Of a DNA stretch of 64,000 nt, positions 25,182 through 34,221 are shown piece by piece; within the stretch, counting starts at the first letter, position 1; each line of letters opens with the position of its first letter. Where the stretch lies: positions 124,001 through 188,000 of the forward strand of contig NZ_CANMAU010000005.1 in NCBI RefSeq assembly GCF_947495925.1, read 5' to 3'. Position numbers and translations under genes: made by a program. The DNA is from an uncultured Algibacter sp. (GTDB lineage Bacteria > Bacteroidota > Bacteroidia > Flavobacteriales > Flavobacteriaceae). Below the pieces are notes generated by a model. The model saw nothing but the letters and a program-made list of their open reading frames with translations, was not told where the DNA came from and made no database searches.

Positions 25182-26231
25182 ATGAGAATTCAATTGATTT
25201 TAATCTGTATTATTTTTACCATTTTTTCAAGTTGCAAGTCTAGAACCACTAATAATAAAGAGGTGCCAAAATCAAAACTTAAAGTCCTTATAGTTGATGG
25301 AGAAAATAATCATGGGATATGGCCTAAAACGACTTTTATGATGAAAGATTATTTAGAGGAGACGGGCTTATTTGAAGTTGATATAAATAGAAAAAAGTAT
25401 ACTTGGATAGGTCCTCATTATAATGAAGTTGAAGGTGTTTCAGATATTAATGAATTACTTAGTATGTACCCTTTAAATGATAAAGTTGAACGAACTGCTG
25501 TTGATTCTACGAAATATGACCCAAACTTCAGTCCAAATTTTAAGGCTTACGACGTTGTGGTCTCAAATTTGGGGTGGAAATCTTCGGAGTGGCCTAAAGA
25601 GACTAAAGCAAATTTTCAGGACTATATCAAACAAGGTGGTGGTTTTGTTCTCGTTCATGCTGCAAACAATGCCTGGGGAGATTGGGAAGAATACAATCGA
25701 ATGATTGGGCTTGGAGCCTGGGGAGGACGAGATGTTGAATCTGGACCTTATATTTTTTATAATGATACAGATAAAATAGTAAAAGATCCTTCTGATGGTA
25801 TTTGTGCATCACATGGTCCGCAATATGAATTTCAGCTTCAAACTAGAGCGCCTGAGCATCCTATAATGAAAGACTTACCCAAATTATGGATGCACACTAA
25901 AGATGAACTCTACGACCGTATGAGAGGTCACGGAGAAAATATGACCATACTAGCAACCGCATATTCAGATGCAAAAAAAAATGCTCCACCATGGAAAGAA
26001 GGGGTACCAGGAACGGGAAGACATGAACCTATGTTAATGGCTATTGAGTATGGCAGCGGTAGAATTTTTCATTCTGCTTTAGGGCATATGGATTATTCCT
26101 TTGAATGTGCTGGATTTATTACAACTTTTCAAAGAGGTGTTGAATGGGCTGCAACAGGGCAAGTTACTCAAAAAGTTCCTAACGATTTTCCTTCTGCTGA
26201 CAAAGTGGTTGTTCGTAAATGGGATAAATAA
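25182..26231 (+). CDS. ThuA-domain lipoprotein
   Basis: 349 residues. The signal peptide MRIQLILICIIFTIFSSCKS carries a lipobox (Cys near residue 18). ThuA-like glutamine-amidotransferase-fold motifs follow: LKVLIVDGENNHG, then YDVVVSNLG, and GGGFVLVHAANNAWGDW, with GSGRIFHSALGH near the end. ThuA proteins are linked to disaccharide utilisation in rhizobia; in Bacteroidota they occur in carbohydrate contexts and the activity is unproven. It follows the oxidoreductase, which also belongs to a sugar-linked family. Confidence 0.85.
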   Translation: MRIQLILICIIFTIFSSCKSRTTNNKEVPKSKLKVLIVDGENNHGIWPKTTFMMKDYLEETGLFEVDINRKKYTWIGPHYNEVEGVSDINELLSMYPLNDKVERTAVDSTKYDPNFSPNFKAYDVVVSNLGWKSSEWPKETKANFQDYIKQGGGFVLVHAANNAWGDWEEYNRMIGLGAWGGRDVESGPYIFYNDTDKIVKDPSDGICASHGPQYEFQLQTRAPEHPIMKDLPKLWMHTKDELYDRMRGHGENMTILATAYSDAKKNAPPWKEGVPGTGRHEPMLMAIEYGSGRIFHSALGHMDYSFECAGFITTFQRGVEWAATGQVTQKVPNDFPSADKVVVRKWDK

Positions 26232-26233
26232 GT

Positions 26234-26974
26234 TTAGTCTTTGTTTTTTACATAAATTAATTTAAAACGGCCATTGGATTGATCACGCTGTTCCATTTCA
26301 AATTGTTTAAGGGATTTAAATAAAGGGGTTAGTTTTTGAAAACCAAAATTCCTTGAATCGAAATTAGGTTGTTTCTTTAAAATTAAAGAACCAACATCGC
26401 CTAAAAAAGCCCATCCATCGTCATCAGCAGCATCTGCAACCGAGTTTTTTAATAATCGTATAACTTTAGGGGTAATATTGTATAAATTGGCTTTTTTGGG
26501 TTTTACTCCTTTTTCATTTTTATCATGATCTTCATCATCACTTGCAAGAATCTCTAAATAAATAAACTTATCACAAGCCACTATAAATGGATTGGGTGTC
26601 TTCTTCTCTCCCATACCATAAACGACCATGCCAGCCTCTCTCAAACGTGTTGCTAGTTTGGTAAAATCACTATCTGAAGACACTAAACAAAAACCATTCA
26701 CTTTTTCAGAATACAAAATATCCATAGCATCAATAATCATAGCCGAATCCGTAGCATTTTTGCCAGTTGTATAGCCGTACTGTTGAATTGGTGCAATGGC
26801 ATTTTCAAGCAGTACATGTTTCCATTTAGATAAATGTGGCTTAGTCCAATCCCCATAAATTCGTTTTATAGTTGGCGTTCCATACTTCGTAATTTCTTCC
26901 ATCATTTCAGAGATATACTTTGACGGAATGTTATCACCATCTATGAGCACTGCGATTTTTGTGTCTTTTATCAT
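26234..26974 (-). CDS. NYN-domain protein with C-terminal OST-HTH/LOTUS domain
   Basis: 246 residues. The NYN (PIN-like) nuclease domain (about 1-145) has VLIDGDNIPSKYI, ATDSAMIIDAMDIL and LVSSDSDFTKLATRLRE, which carry the acidic metal-binding residues. After an acidic linker (DEDHDKNEKG) the C-terminal 75 residues look like an OST-HTH/LOTUS domain (DDGWAFLGDVGSLILKKQPNFDSRNFGF), an RNA-binding fold. The combination suggests RNA cleavage or RNA quality control. Convergent with the ThuA gene, 2-bp gap. Confidence 0.87.
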   Translation of the reverse strand: MIKDTKIAVLIDGDNIPSKYISEMMEEITKYGTPTIKRIYGDWTKPHLSKWKHVLLENAIAPIQQYGYTTGKNATDSAMIIDAMDILYSEKVNGFCLVSSDSDFTKLATRLREAGMVVYGMGEKKTPNPFIVACDKFIYLEILASDDEDHDKNEKGVKPKKANLYNITPKVIRLLKNSVADAADDDGWAFLGDVGSLILKKQPNFDSRNFGFQKLTPLFKSLKQFEMEQRDQSNGRFKLIYVKNKD

Positions 26975-27061
26975 ATCTGCTAAATATAGGGATAAAAAGG
27001 CGTATCTAACAGAAGAAGGTAATTTAACTTTTCTTTAGATAGGTACGATTTTTAATCTCAC

Positions 27062-27069
27062 TATTTTTG
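27062..27069 (+). promoter_or_regulatory. Candidate -7 promoter element (TATTTTTG) for the metalloprotease
   Basis: An exact TAnnTTTG word 53 bp upstream of the metalloprotease ATG. The region is AT-rich, so chance occurrence is possible. Confidence 0.35.
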
Positions 27070-27122
27070 AAACGACTAATTCAAATAATTAAGGATATTT
27101 CCTTCTAAAATCGATTTCTAGC

Positions 27123-29702
27123 ATGATAAATTTAACAAAGTTCACCAGGACATTTGGCCTTGTATTAATGTCGTTTATCCTCTTATTACCTCAGGCTACT
27201 GAAGCTCAAAAGAAAAAAAAGAAAAAGAAAAAACATGAAACAGAGGTAGTTTTAGAAACCTCAAAAAAAAGTGAAGATGAAAAAACTATTGATGACTTAA
27301 CAAAGTCAAGCAAAAGGATAGAAGGTTTATTCACTATTTATCAAGATACCATAACAGGAAGTCTTCAAATGCTAATACAAGAAGATCAGTTGAATACTGA
27401 ATATATTCATTTTGCACAAATTACCAATGGGGTTTTAGATGCAGGCAGAATTAATCGTGGTTCTTACAGAGGGTCGAAAATTTTTAAAGTCGAACGCTAT
27501 TTTGATAAAATTGAGTTTGTTATTCAAAACACATCATTTTACTTTGACCCAGAAAGCCCTTTGTCAAAATCTAAAGATGCCAACATAAGTAAAGGGGTTT
27601 TATTAAGCTTAAATATAGAAGCTCAAGACCAGAAAAAAGGTCTATTTCTTATAAAAGCTGATGACTTATTTCTTAAAGAAACTTTTAAGCAAATTAAACC
27701 AGCGAGTAAACCGGGAGCCTCTCCTACCGCTTTTAAACTTGGTAAGTTAGACAAAGATAAAAGCAAAATTAGGGCTATAAAAAATTATCCAGAAAACACA
27801 AATTTGGAGATTGAGTATGTTTATAACAATCCCTCAGTATTAAATAAAGGCTCTAATGCAGTTTCTGATGCCAGACATGTAAGTATTAAAGTTTTACATT
27901 GTTTAATCGCCTTGCCCGACAATGATTATGAAGTTAGATATGACGATCCGCGAGTAGGCTATTTTACTACTAAAGTAGATGACCAAACTTCAACTAAAAC
28001 AGTTGCTTACAGAGATTTGGTTCATAGATGGCACTTAAAAAAGAAAAATCCAGACGCCGAAGTATCAGAACCTGTTAAACCCATTGTTTGGTGGATTGAA
28101 AATTCAACACCATTAGAATGGAGAGAAACTATAGCAGAAGGGGTTTTAAAGTGGAATGTTGCTTTTGAAAAAGCTGGAATTAAAAATGCAATGGTTGTAA
28201 AAATTCAACCAGATGATGCCGATTGGGATGCGGGAGACATAAGATATAATGTTTTAAGATGGACATCATCACCACAACCTCCTTTTGGTGGTTATGGGCC
28301 TAGTATGGTCAACCCTAAAACCGGACAAATATTGGGGGCAGATATTATGTTAGAATATGTGCATTTTACCAATCGAGTTTTTTATGATAAAATATATAAT
28401 TCGGATATTTCTGACGAGATAGAACCAGAGTACGACACACATGAATGCTCATTTGCACATGGCATGCAACAAGAGTTAATGTATGCTCAGGCCAGTGCAG
28501 TTGCTTCAGGAGCAAATGATTTAGAATTAGAGCGGATAAAAAAAGAGTCCATGACAGCCCTTATTATGCATGAAGTTGGGCATACTTTAGGACTAAATCA
28601 CAATATGAAGGCCAGCCAACTCTACTCTCCAGAACAACTTTATGATCCCGAGTTCATAAAAGGTAAGTGTTTAACAGCATCAGTTATGGATTATGCAACT
28701 TTAAATATCGTTCCAGATAGACATAAGCAAGGCCAATACGATGATGTTGCTGTAGGACCTTATGATGTTTGGGCCATTCAATTTGGCTATACACCATTTA
28801 AAAATGACTCCTCCCGTGAAACATTACTTAAACAATCAACAAGGCCAGAGCACATTTTTGGAAATGATGCTGATGACATGCGCTCTCCAGGAAAAGGCAT
28901 TGACCCTAGGGTAATGATTCACGATCAATCAAGTGATGCCATTACATACGCAATTGATAGAATTAAACTATCTAATACATTGCTTAAAACATCAAAGGAT
29001 AAGTTTCTTAAGACAAATGAATCTTATGAAGAACTAAAACGTGTTTACAACATCCTTATTGGGCAACAAGCTACGGCAGCCGGCGTTATATCAAGGTACA
29101 TTGGAGGTGTTTATATTGATCGAGCCATGGTTGGTCAAGAGGGCGCTAATCAACCTTATACTCCGGTAAGTTATACGGATCAAAAAAGAGCAATGCATGC
29201 CTTAAAAACATATGTTTTTGCACCAAATGCCTTTACTGCTCCTAAAGACTTATATAATTATTTGTCAAGACAAAGGCGTGGGTTTGATTACACCCAAGAA
29301 GATCCTCAAATTCATAATCAAATTTTGAAATATCAAAAGCGTGTGCTTACACATTTATTACATCCCAACACCTTACAAAGAATATTGGACTCAGAACTTT
29401 ATGGGAATACTTATAAGTTTTCAACGATGATGACGGATTTAAATAACGCTATTTTTAAAGCAGATATATATGGAAATGTAAATTCGCTCAGGCAAAATTT
29501 ACAGTTAGAATATACTAATATGCTAATTGAAATATTGAATGGGAAACAAAGCAGTAAATACACACATCATGCAAAATCTATGGCTTTGTATAATTTAAAA
29601 AGTATAAGAACGATGAGTACTTTATCAGGAGACATTTCGTCTAGAGCACATAAGCAACATTTACGAGTTTTAATTGATAATGCCTCCAAGGAAATAAAAT
29701 AG
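27123..29702 (+). CDS. Secreted zinc-dependent metalloprotease (DUF5117/DUF5118 type)
   Basis: 859 residues with a signal peptide ending at ATEA, followed by a lysine run (QKKKKKKKKH). The N-terminal DUF5118/DUF5117-like part is followed by the catalytic domain with HEVGHTLGLNHN at residues 483-494 (zinc His 483, 487, 493 and Glu 484), the metzincin-like HExxHxxGxxH. A SVMDYA Met-turn follows at about residue 519. The family is exported and frequent in Bacteroidota, and its substrates are not known. No T9SS CTD is seen. Ends in a strong hairpin. Confidence 0.88.
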   Translation: MINLTKFTRTFGLVLMSFILLLPQATEAQKKKKKKKKHETEVVLETSKKSEDEKTIDDLTKSSKRIEGLFTIYQDTITGSLQMLIQEDQLNTEYIHFAQITNGVLDAGRINRGSYRGSKIFKVERYFDKIEFVIQNTSFYFDPESPLSKSKDANISKGVLLSLNIEAQDQKKGLFLIKADDLFLKETFKQIKPASKPGASPTAFKLGKLDKDKSKIRAIKNYPENTNLEIEYVYNNPSVLNKGSNAVSDARHVSIKVLHCLIALPDNDYEVRYDDPRVGYFTTKVDDQTSTKTVAYRDLVHRWHLKKKNPDAEVSEPVKPIVWWIENSTPLEWRETIAEGVLKWNVAFEKAGIKNAMVVKIQPDDADWDAGDIRYNVLRWTSSPQPPFGGYGPSMVNPKTGQILGADIMLEYVHFTNRVFYDKIYNSDISDEIEPEYDTHECSFAHGMQQELMYAQASAVASGANDLELERIKKESMTALIMHEVGHTLGLNHNMKASQLYSPEQLYDPEFIKGKCLTASVMDYATLNIVPDRHKQGQYDDVAVGPYDVWAIQFGYTPFKNDSSRETLLKQSTRPEHIFGNDADDMRSPGKGIDPRVMIHDQSSDAITYAIDRIKLSNTLLKTSKDKFLKTNESYEELKRVYNILIGQQATAAGVISRYIGGVYIDRAMVGQEGANQPYTPVSYTDQKRAMHALKTYVFAPNAFTAPKDLYNYLSRQRRGFDYTQEDPQIHNQILKYQKRVLTHLLHPNTLQRILDSELYGNTYKFSTMMTDLNNAIFKADIYGNVNSLRQNLQLEYTNMLIEILNGKQSSKYTHHAKSMALYNLKSIRTMSTLSGDISSRAHKQHLRVLIDNASKEIK

Positions 29703-29724
29703 AAGTCCGATCATTTATGGTAAC

Positions 29725-29757
29725 AAAAAAGCTACTTCTTGTTGAAGTAGCTTTTTT
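29725..29757. terminator. Bidirectional terminator
   Basis: AAAAAAGCTACTTC (29725-29738) and GAAGTAGCTTTTTT (29744-29757) form a 14-bp stem with loop TTGTT, with A-run and T-run on either side. It ends the metalloprotease gene and may also stop the leftward acyltransferase transcript. Confidence 0.93.
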
Positions 29758-29851
29758 TTATTTGGGGCCTCATGTTTCTTTTTAGGGACAATTAATTGTT
29801 TACTTTATGTTTCATGTGCTTGATAATTGTAATACAACTATTATGCCATAA

Positions 29852-30400
29852 TCAAGAATAAGCAGGCACTTTACCTTTTACGTCTTTAAAAAACTTATAC
29901 ATATAAGCAAAATCTGCTTCTATATTATTTGTTGGATAAAAAGGTTCGGATATTCTGTTTGTTTTATTCTCAAAATCAAGGGTAAACATAATAATTGGAA
30001 CCTCTGCTTTTTTAGCTATATAGTAGAAACCTGTTTTCCACTCCTCCACCCTTTTTCTTGTTCCTTCAGGAGCTAAAGTCATTCTAAACTCTTCGTTTTC
30101 ATCAAACAACTTAGCAATAGAATCTACTTTATTTTCATTAACCTTTCTATCTATAGGAGCGCCTCCTAACGCTTTAAAGAAATAACCAAAAGGAAAAACA
30201 AACAATGCTTTTTTTCCAATAAAATTGGTTTTTACTTGAACAACTGCACGTAATAACACACCAATATAAAAGTCATGCCAACTTGTATGTGGCACCGCAA
30301 TTATTACAGCCTTTTTAATAGTCTCTTTTGAAAATGAGGTATTACCTAGTATCTGCCAGCCTAATAGTTTAAAATAAATGAATTTAGCTAGCCATTGCAT
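29852..30400 (-). CDS. Lysophospholipid-acyltransferase-like protein (PlsC family)
   Basis: 182 residues. The acyltransferase H-x4-D motif is HTSWHD near the N-terminus, followed by GGAPIDRK and then APEGTRKR. These are PlsC motifs I, II and III. It likely acylates lipid or glycolipid at the membrane. Shorter than typical PlsC (about 240 residues), as in the 1-acylglycerol-3-phosphate acyltransferase-like proteins of Bacteroidota. The last gene of a leftward run with KdnB and KdsB homologues, so a role in lipid A or other envelope lipid is inferred. Confidence 0.82.
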   Translation of the reverse strand: MQWLAKFIYFKLLGWQILGNTSFSKETIKKAVIIAVPHTSWHDFYIGVLLRAVVQVKTNFIGKKALFVFPFGYFFKALGGAPIDRKVNENKVDSIAKLFDENEEFRMTLAPEGTRKRVEEWKTGFYYIAKKAEVPIIMFTLDFENKTNRISEPFYPTNNIEADFAYMYKFFKDVKGKVPAYS

Positions 30401-30401
30401 A

Positions 30402-31484
30402 TTACATTTTTTGGTATAAACTTTTAACTTTGTCTCTAGTCATTACCTTTTTCCAGTTTTTACCTAAAGCGTTTTCCCAAAGTGGTTCTAAGCTCAAAGC
30501 TACATCAATCATGATATTAAACTGTTCATCAGTTAAATCAGCACAAATGCCTTGAGGTAATTCAATGCCATGCTTAGCTTTCATTTGTTTAAACTCTTTT
30601 ACACCTTCAGGGTAGAATTCTTCTAAATGATCAAAAACAATACAGTTACCAATACCGTGTTTAGTTCCTAATAAATATGAAAGTCCATAACTTAAAGCAT
30701 GCGCAACGCCAACTTGAGAATAAACAATACTCATTCCTCCGTGCCATGATGCCATCATTAAACTTTCTTGAGATTCTTCTTCAGAAAGCTTATCTGATAA
30801 GTAAATATCTCTACATAATTCAATAGCCATATCACCAAAAGTTTGACTAAACTTATTTAAATAGGTTCCTGTTAAAGACTCAACACAGTGAATATAGCAA
30901 TCCATACCTGTATAAAACCATTGATCTGTGGGAACACCTTTAGTTAGCTCAGAATCTAAAATAACTTGATCAAAAGGCGTATAATCTGAGTTGATACCTA
31001 ATTTACGTTCAGGGCCAGTTAGCACAGTTGTTCTAGAGACTTCTGCTCCAGTTCCAGAAATAGTAGGAATACCAACATGATAAATTGCTGGGTTTTTAAC
31101 CAAATCCCAACCTTGATAATCTTTTGCAGGACCTTCATTAGTTAACATGATTGCAACTGCTTTCGCTAAATCTAACATAGTACCACCGCCTATACCAATA
31201 ATTCCAGATGGCTTTTCCTTAGTCATTAAGATGATGTCTTCAACTAGCTTATCAACTTGAGAAGTCTTAGGTTCTTCTGCAGACGAGCAATAAATAATTT
31301 TATCGTCATAAGACAATGAAATTCTTGAAGTTAACCAAGAATTATTTTTAAAAACATCGTCAATTAAAAAAATAAACGGTGCTTTAGCACTAAGTCTTTT
31401 AGGTGCTAACACATCATTAATTTGATCGAAACTACCTCTGCCGAAAATAACATTCGACACCATTGGAAAATTTTTATAACTCAT
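30402..31484 (-). CDS. kdnB: KdnB-like 3-deoxy-D-manno-octulosonate 8-oxidase (iron alcohol dehydrogenase fold)
   Basis: 360 residues of the type III metal-dependent alcohol dehydrogenase fold: IIGIGGGTMLDLAKAVAI for NAD binding and IPTISGTGAEVSRT, with metal-site segments around GMDCYIHCVESL and VGVAHALSYGLSYLLG. From memory, the segments GRGSF, DQWFYTGMDCYIHCVESL and EFYPEGV agree closely with Shewanella KdnB, which oxidises the C8 hydroxyl of Kdo on the way to 8-amino-8-deoxy-Kdo. kdsB is three genes upstream in the same run, which supports the Kdo link. KdnA, the aminotransferase partner, is not in the window. Confidence 0.72.
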   Translation of the reverse strand: MSYKNFPMVSNVIFGRGSFDQINDVLAPKRLSAKAPFIFLIDDVFKNNSWLTSRISLSYDDKIIYCSSAEEPKTSQVDKLVEDIILMTKEKPSGIIGIGGGTMLDLAKAVAIMLTNEGPAKDYQGWDLVKNPAIYHVGIPTISGTGAEVSRTTVLTGPERKLGINSDYTPFDQVILDSELTKGVPTDQWFYTGMDCYIHCVESLTGTYLNKFSQTFGDMAIELCRDIYLSDKLSEEESQESLMMASWHGGMSIVYSQVGVAHALSYGLSYLLGTKHGIGNCIVFDHLEEFYPEGVKEFKQMKAKHGIELPQGICADLTDEQFNIMIDVALSLEPLWENALGKNWKKVMTRDKVKSLYQKM

Positions 31485-31533
31485 TTGTATAGGTTTACTT
31501 TTACAACAATCAAAAATACTATTAATTTAAATA

Positions 31534-32151
31534 CTACTGGTTTAAATACTTCTGAAATTTTTCAGAAAACAAACCAACGTGGTAGCCATCTACCAATGCA
31601 TGATTAGCACTTATAGCAACATTCATGATTAATTTATCATCAACTACAGTCGCCTTACCAAATGCTAGCCTGGGAACGGATTCAATTTTATCTGAAGCTG
31701 GTTCTTTATGACCAGAAAAACTCACCCAAGGCAAGGCAGAACAATGAATACAATCCTGCCCATTTTTTGGTGGATACAATTCTTTGGTGCTTTTAATCCT
31801 GTCCTTTTCAGAAGCCACATTCTTCAAAAACACCTTTAAATCTTCATCATAATCTATAAAAGAAAACCCAAAGGTTTTATCCTCTCTTATCATAGTCGCT
31901 GAAGCATGAATAGTATTATACGCAACAACACGCCCTTCTTCGATGCGATATTTAAAATTTTCAACCTCATTAATTGCTTTCATACAATCATGAAGATATT
32001 TGCCAAAAAAACTAATATCTTTTTCTTTTGAAATTTTATAAGCTTGTGTGACGTCAAAAGGAATAGTTAAACCGAAATATGGATCATGTAGTCTTGAAAA
32101 ATGTTCAAAAAGCTGCTTTCTTTCCCAATTTTCAATATCAATTACCCTCAT
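31534..32151 (-). CDS. Chloramphenicol-acetyltransferase-like acyltransferase
   Basis: 205 residues, CAT fold. The catalytic His motif H-x3-D-G is NHALVDGYHVG near the C-terminus, and FGLTIPFDVT and LPWVSFSG are family segments. The length fits CatA proteins (about 210-220). Whether it acetylates chloramphenicol cannot be known. Its location inside a leftward envelope operon (2 bp after the HAD stop, KdnB and KdsB neighbours) makes a role in acylating a sugar or other metabolite at least as likely. Confidence 0.8.
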   Translation of the reverse strand: MRVIDIENWERKQLFEHFSRLHDPYFGLTIPFDVTQAYKISKEKDISFFGKYLHDCMKAINEVENFKYRIEEGRVVAYNTIHASATMIREDKTFGFSFIDYDEDLKVFLKNVASEKDRIKSTKELYPPKNGQDCIHCSALPWVSFSGHKEPASDKIESVPRLAFGKATVVDDKLIMNVAISANHALVDGYHVGLFSEKFQKYLNQ

Positions 32152-32153
32152 AA

Positions 32154-32858
32154 TTACTTTAATAATTTCAAGAGATCTTTTAAGGAGTTAATAGTTTTAT
32201 ACGACACACCATTCGTTTCTTCCTCACTCACTTGTTCATGAGCCCAAGTAGTATGAAAGGGAACATGTATAGCATTTGCTTTTATGTTTACTAGAGGCAA
32301 AACATCAGACTTTAATGAATTCCCTATCATTAAAAACTCAGACGGATTAATATCTAAATGCTTTAAAAGCTTTGTATAATTCAATTCCTTTTTATCACTA
32401 AGAACTTCAATGTGATGGAAATAGTCAGTTAAACCAGATTTTTCAAGTTTTCGTTCTTGATCTAACAAATCACCTTTAGTAGCTAATATAAGTCTGTATT
32501 TTTTTGATAGGGTTTTTAATACTTCATTAACACCATCTAATAATTCAACAGGCTTATTGAGCATATCTTTTCCAATATTCAATATGGTATCAATAGTTTG
32601 TGTAGATACGTTATGATTAGATAGCTCTATGGCCGATTCTACCATTGAAAGCACAAAAGCCTTTACGCCATAACCGTATAAAGGCAAGTTGTCTATTTCT
32701 TTTTTGAATAATTCTTGATCAATTTTATTTGGAGTTTCGTATTTTGAAAGTAATTGCGCAAATTGATGCTCTGCATCTCTAAAGTATGTTTCATTTACCC
32801 AAAGAGTGTCATCAGCATCAAAACCAATTACCTTAATATTTTGATAATTTATTTCCAT
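32154..32858 (-). CDS. HAD-family hydrolase (YjjG-like)
   Basis: 234 residues. Motif I is [12 protein letters not shown] (nucleophile Asp), motif II is LATKGD, and motif IV includes [14 protein letters not shown]. It is a cytosolic small-molecule phosphatase of the HAD superfamily, and its substrate is unknown. It is not the KdsC type. The start overlaps kdsB by 10 bp, so it is likely translationally coupled. Confidence 0.85.
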   Translation of the reverse strand: MEINYQNIKVIGFDADDTLWVNETYFRDAEHQFAQLLSKYETPNKIDQELFKKEIDNLPLYGYGVKAFVLSMVESAIELSNHNVSTQTIDTILNIGKDMLNKPVELLDGVNEVLKTLSKKYRLILATKGDLLDQERKLEKSGLTDYFHHIEVLSDKKELNYTKLLKHLDINPSEFLMIGNSLKSDVLPLVNIKANAIHVPFHTTWAHEQVSEEETNGVSYKTINSLKDLLKLLK

Positions 32859-33577
32859 AATTTTTGAGCAAGTTCTAGGTCTTCCGGCGTATCAATCTCT
32901 ACGTTTTGAATGTCGGTTACAACCATTTTAATGCGCTTGCCATACTCTAAATAACGAATACATTCTATTTTTTCGGAAGCCTCAAGTGGCAACATGGGGA
33001 GCCTGTAAAAATCTAATAGAGCTTCTTTTCTAAACGCATAAACACCCTGATGTTTGTAATATTTAGCACCAACATTAGTCTCTCTAGGGTAAGGAATTGG
33101 GCTGCGCGAAAAATATAGTGCAAAGTTATCCTTATCAACAATAACCTTACAAATATTAGGGTTTTTAATTTCTTCTTCTTCATTGATTTCAACCATTAAA
33201 GAGGCCAAATCAATCTTTTTGTCATGGTCATCCTTAAACACTTCCATGAGTTCTAAAAGTGATTGCTTATCTGTAAAAGGTTCATCGCCTTGAATGTTAA
33301 CTACTATATCTACATCCATAAACTCTACCGCCTCAGCAATTCTATCACTACCACATTCATGTTCCTTTTTACTCATTATAGCTTTTCCTCCATGATCTAC
33401 AATTTCATTATAAATAATGTCGCTATCTGTAACTACAAATACATCATCAAATAAATTTGTTGCCACAGCTACTTCATAAGTATTGAGAATAACGGTTTTT
33501 CCGCCTAACTTTTGCATAAGTTTACCTGGGAAACGCGAAGCGGCATAACGAGCCGGAATCATTGAAATAATTTTCAC
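32849..33577 (-). CDS. kdsB: 3-deoxy-manno-octulosonate cytidylyltransferase (CMP-Kdo synthetase)
   Basis: 242 residues, typical length. [13 protein letters not shown] is the nucleotide-binding loop, followed by [19 protein letters not shown] and [11 protein letters not shown]. It activates Kdo (or an 8-amino derivative) to the CMP sugar used for lipopolysaccharide core synthesis. First gene of the leftward run of kdsB, HAD, CAT-like, kdnB-like and acyltransferase. A -7 word lies at 33612-33619. Confidence 0.96.
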   Translation of the reverse strand: MKIISMIPARYAASRFPGKLMQKLGGKTVILNTYEVAVATNLFDDVFVVTDSDIIYNEIVDHGGKAIMSKKEHECGSDRIAEAVEFMDVDIVVNIQGDEPFTDKQSLLELMEVFKDDHDKKIDLASLMVEINEEEEIKNPNICKVIVDKDNFALYFSRSPIPYPRETNVGAKYYKHQGVYAFRKEALLDFYRLPMLPLEASEKIECIRYLEYGKRIKMVVTDIQNVEIDTPEDLELAQKLWK

Positions 33578-33611
33578 AATTTAAGATTTGATTAGGTTAA
33601 AAAGTCTTGTC

Positions 33612-33619
33612 CAAAAATA
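33612..33619 (-). promoter_or_regulatory. Candidate -7 promoter element for the kdsB run (TATTTTTG on the minus strand)
   Basis: The complement of CAAAAATA reads TATTTTTG, an exact TAnnTTTG, 35 bp ahead of the kdsB start. It lies between kdsB and the stop of the DUF4126 gene. Confidence 0.4.
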
Positions 33620-33634
33620 ACATAAAAATTCTTG

Positions 33635-34213
33635 CTATTTAACCTTCGAGGATTTAAACTTTCTATAGATTTTGTAAACAATAAATAAAATAAGAAGCGC
33701 TAATATACCTGCCAAAATTGGAAGGAAAATGGAAATTACAGACATTACTACCGAAGTTCCTGTTTCTAAAACAGATACTACCGGATTCGCAATTCCACCT
33801 GTAGTAGCGGTTGAGGCCAAACGTGTAGTACTTGAAGTTCCTGCCACCGCTGCTGCTGTTCCCCCTCCTGCAATAATAGCTAATGACCACGTTACAACGG
33901 GACTCAAATCGGCAACTGTTGAAAGCATAATTGCAGTACCAGCAAGAGCCGCCAAAGGAACCGCAATAGTATCTAATAAATTATCTATATAAGGAATAAA
34001 ATAAGTAAAAACTTCGACTAAGGTTGCTACCCCTAATGTCACCAAAGCAGCTGTACCACCTATCCAATGCCAAGATTCATTAAGTTGCCAAACATCAAAA
34101 TATGAAGCTAAACTTAAAGCAAATAAGGGTAAAAAAACTCTAAATCCTACCGATGCAGATAAGCCTATTCCAAGACAAATACTTATTATAGTTTCAATAG
34201 TCATAGTATTCAA
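33635..34213 (-). CDS. DUF4126-domain membrane protein
   Basis: 192 residues with about four to five hydrophobic helices, beginning IISICLGIGLSASVGFRVFLPLFALSL. The glycine/alanine-rich repeats (IIAGGGTAAAVAGTSS) and the ETGTSVVMSVISIFLP helix match the DUF4126 family of small membrane proteins. Function unknown. It lies between the helicase (9-bp gap) and kdsB. Confidence 0.83.
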   Translation of the reverse strand: MNTMTIETIISICLGIGLSASVGFRVFLPLFALSLASYFDVWQLNESWHWIGGTAALVTLGVATLVEVFTYFIPYIDNLLDTIAVPLAALAGTAIMLSTVADLSPVVTWSLAIIAGGGTAAAVAGTSSTTRLASTATTGGIANPVVSVLETGTSVVMSVISIFLPILAGILALLILFIVYKIYRKFKSSKVK

Positions 34214-34221
34214 AATATGGT

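Noticed and set aside
31534-32151. Calling the CAT-like gene an antibiotic resistance gene
   Set aside because: The fold and His motif are clear, but the operon context and lack of substrate evidence do not support resistance as its main role.
33729-33992. 87-residue ORF on the plus strand, rich in Ala and Val
   Set aside because: Antisense to the DUF4126 membrane gene; the composition is simply the complement of its hydrophobic codons.
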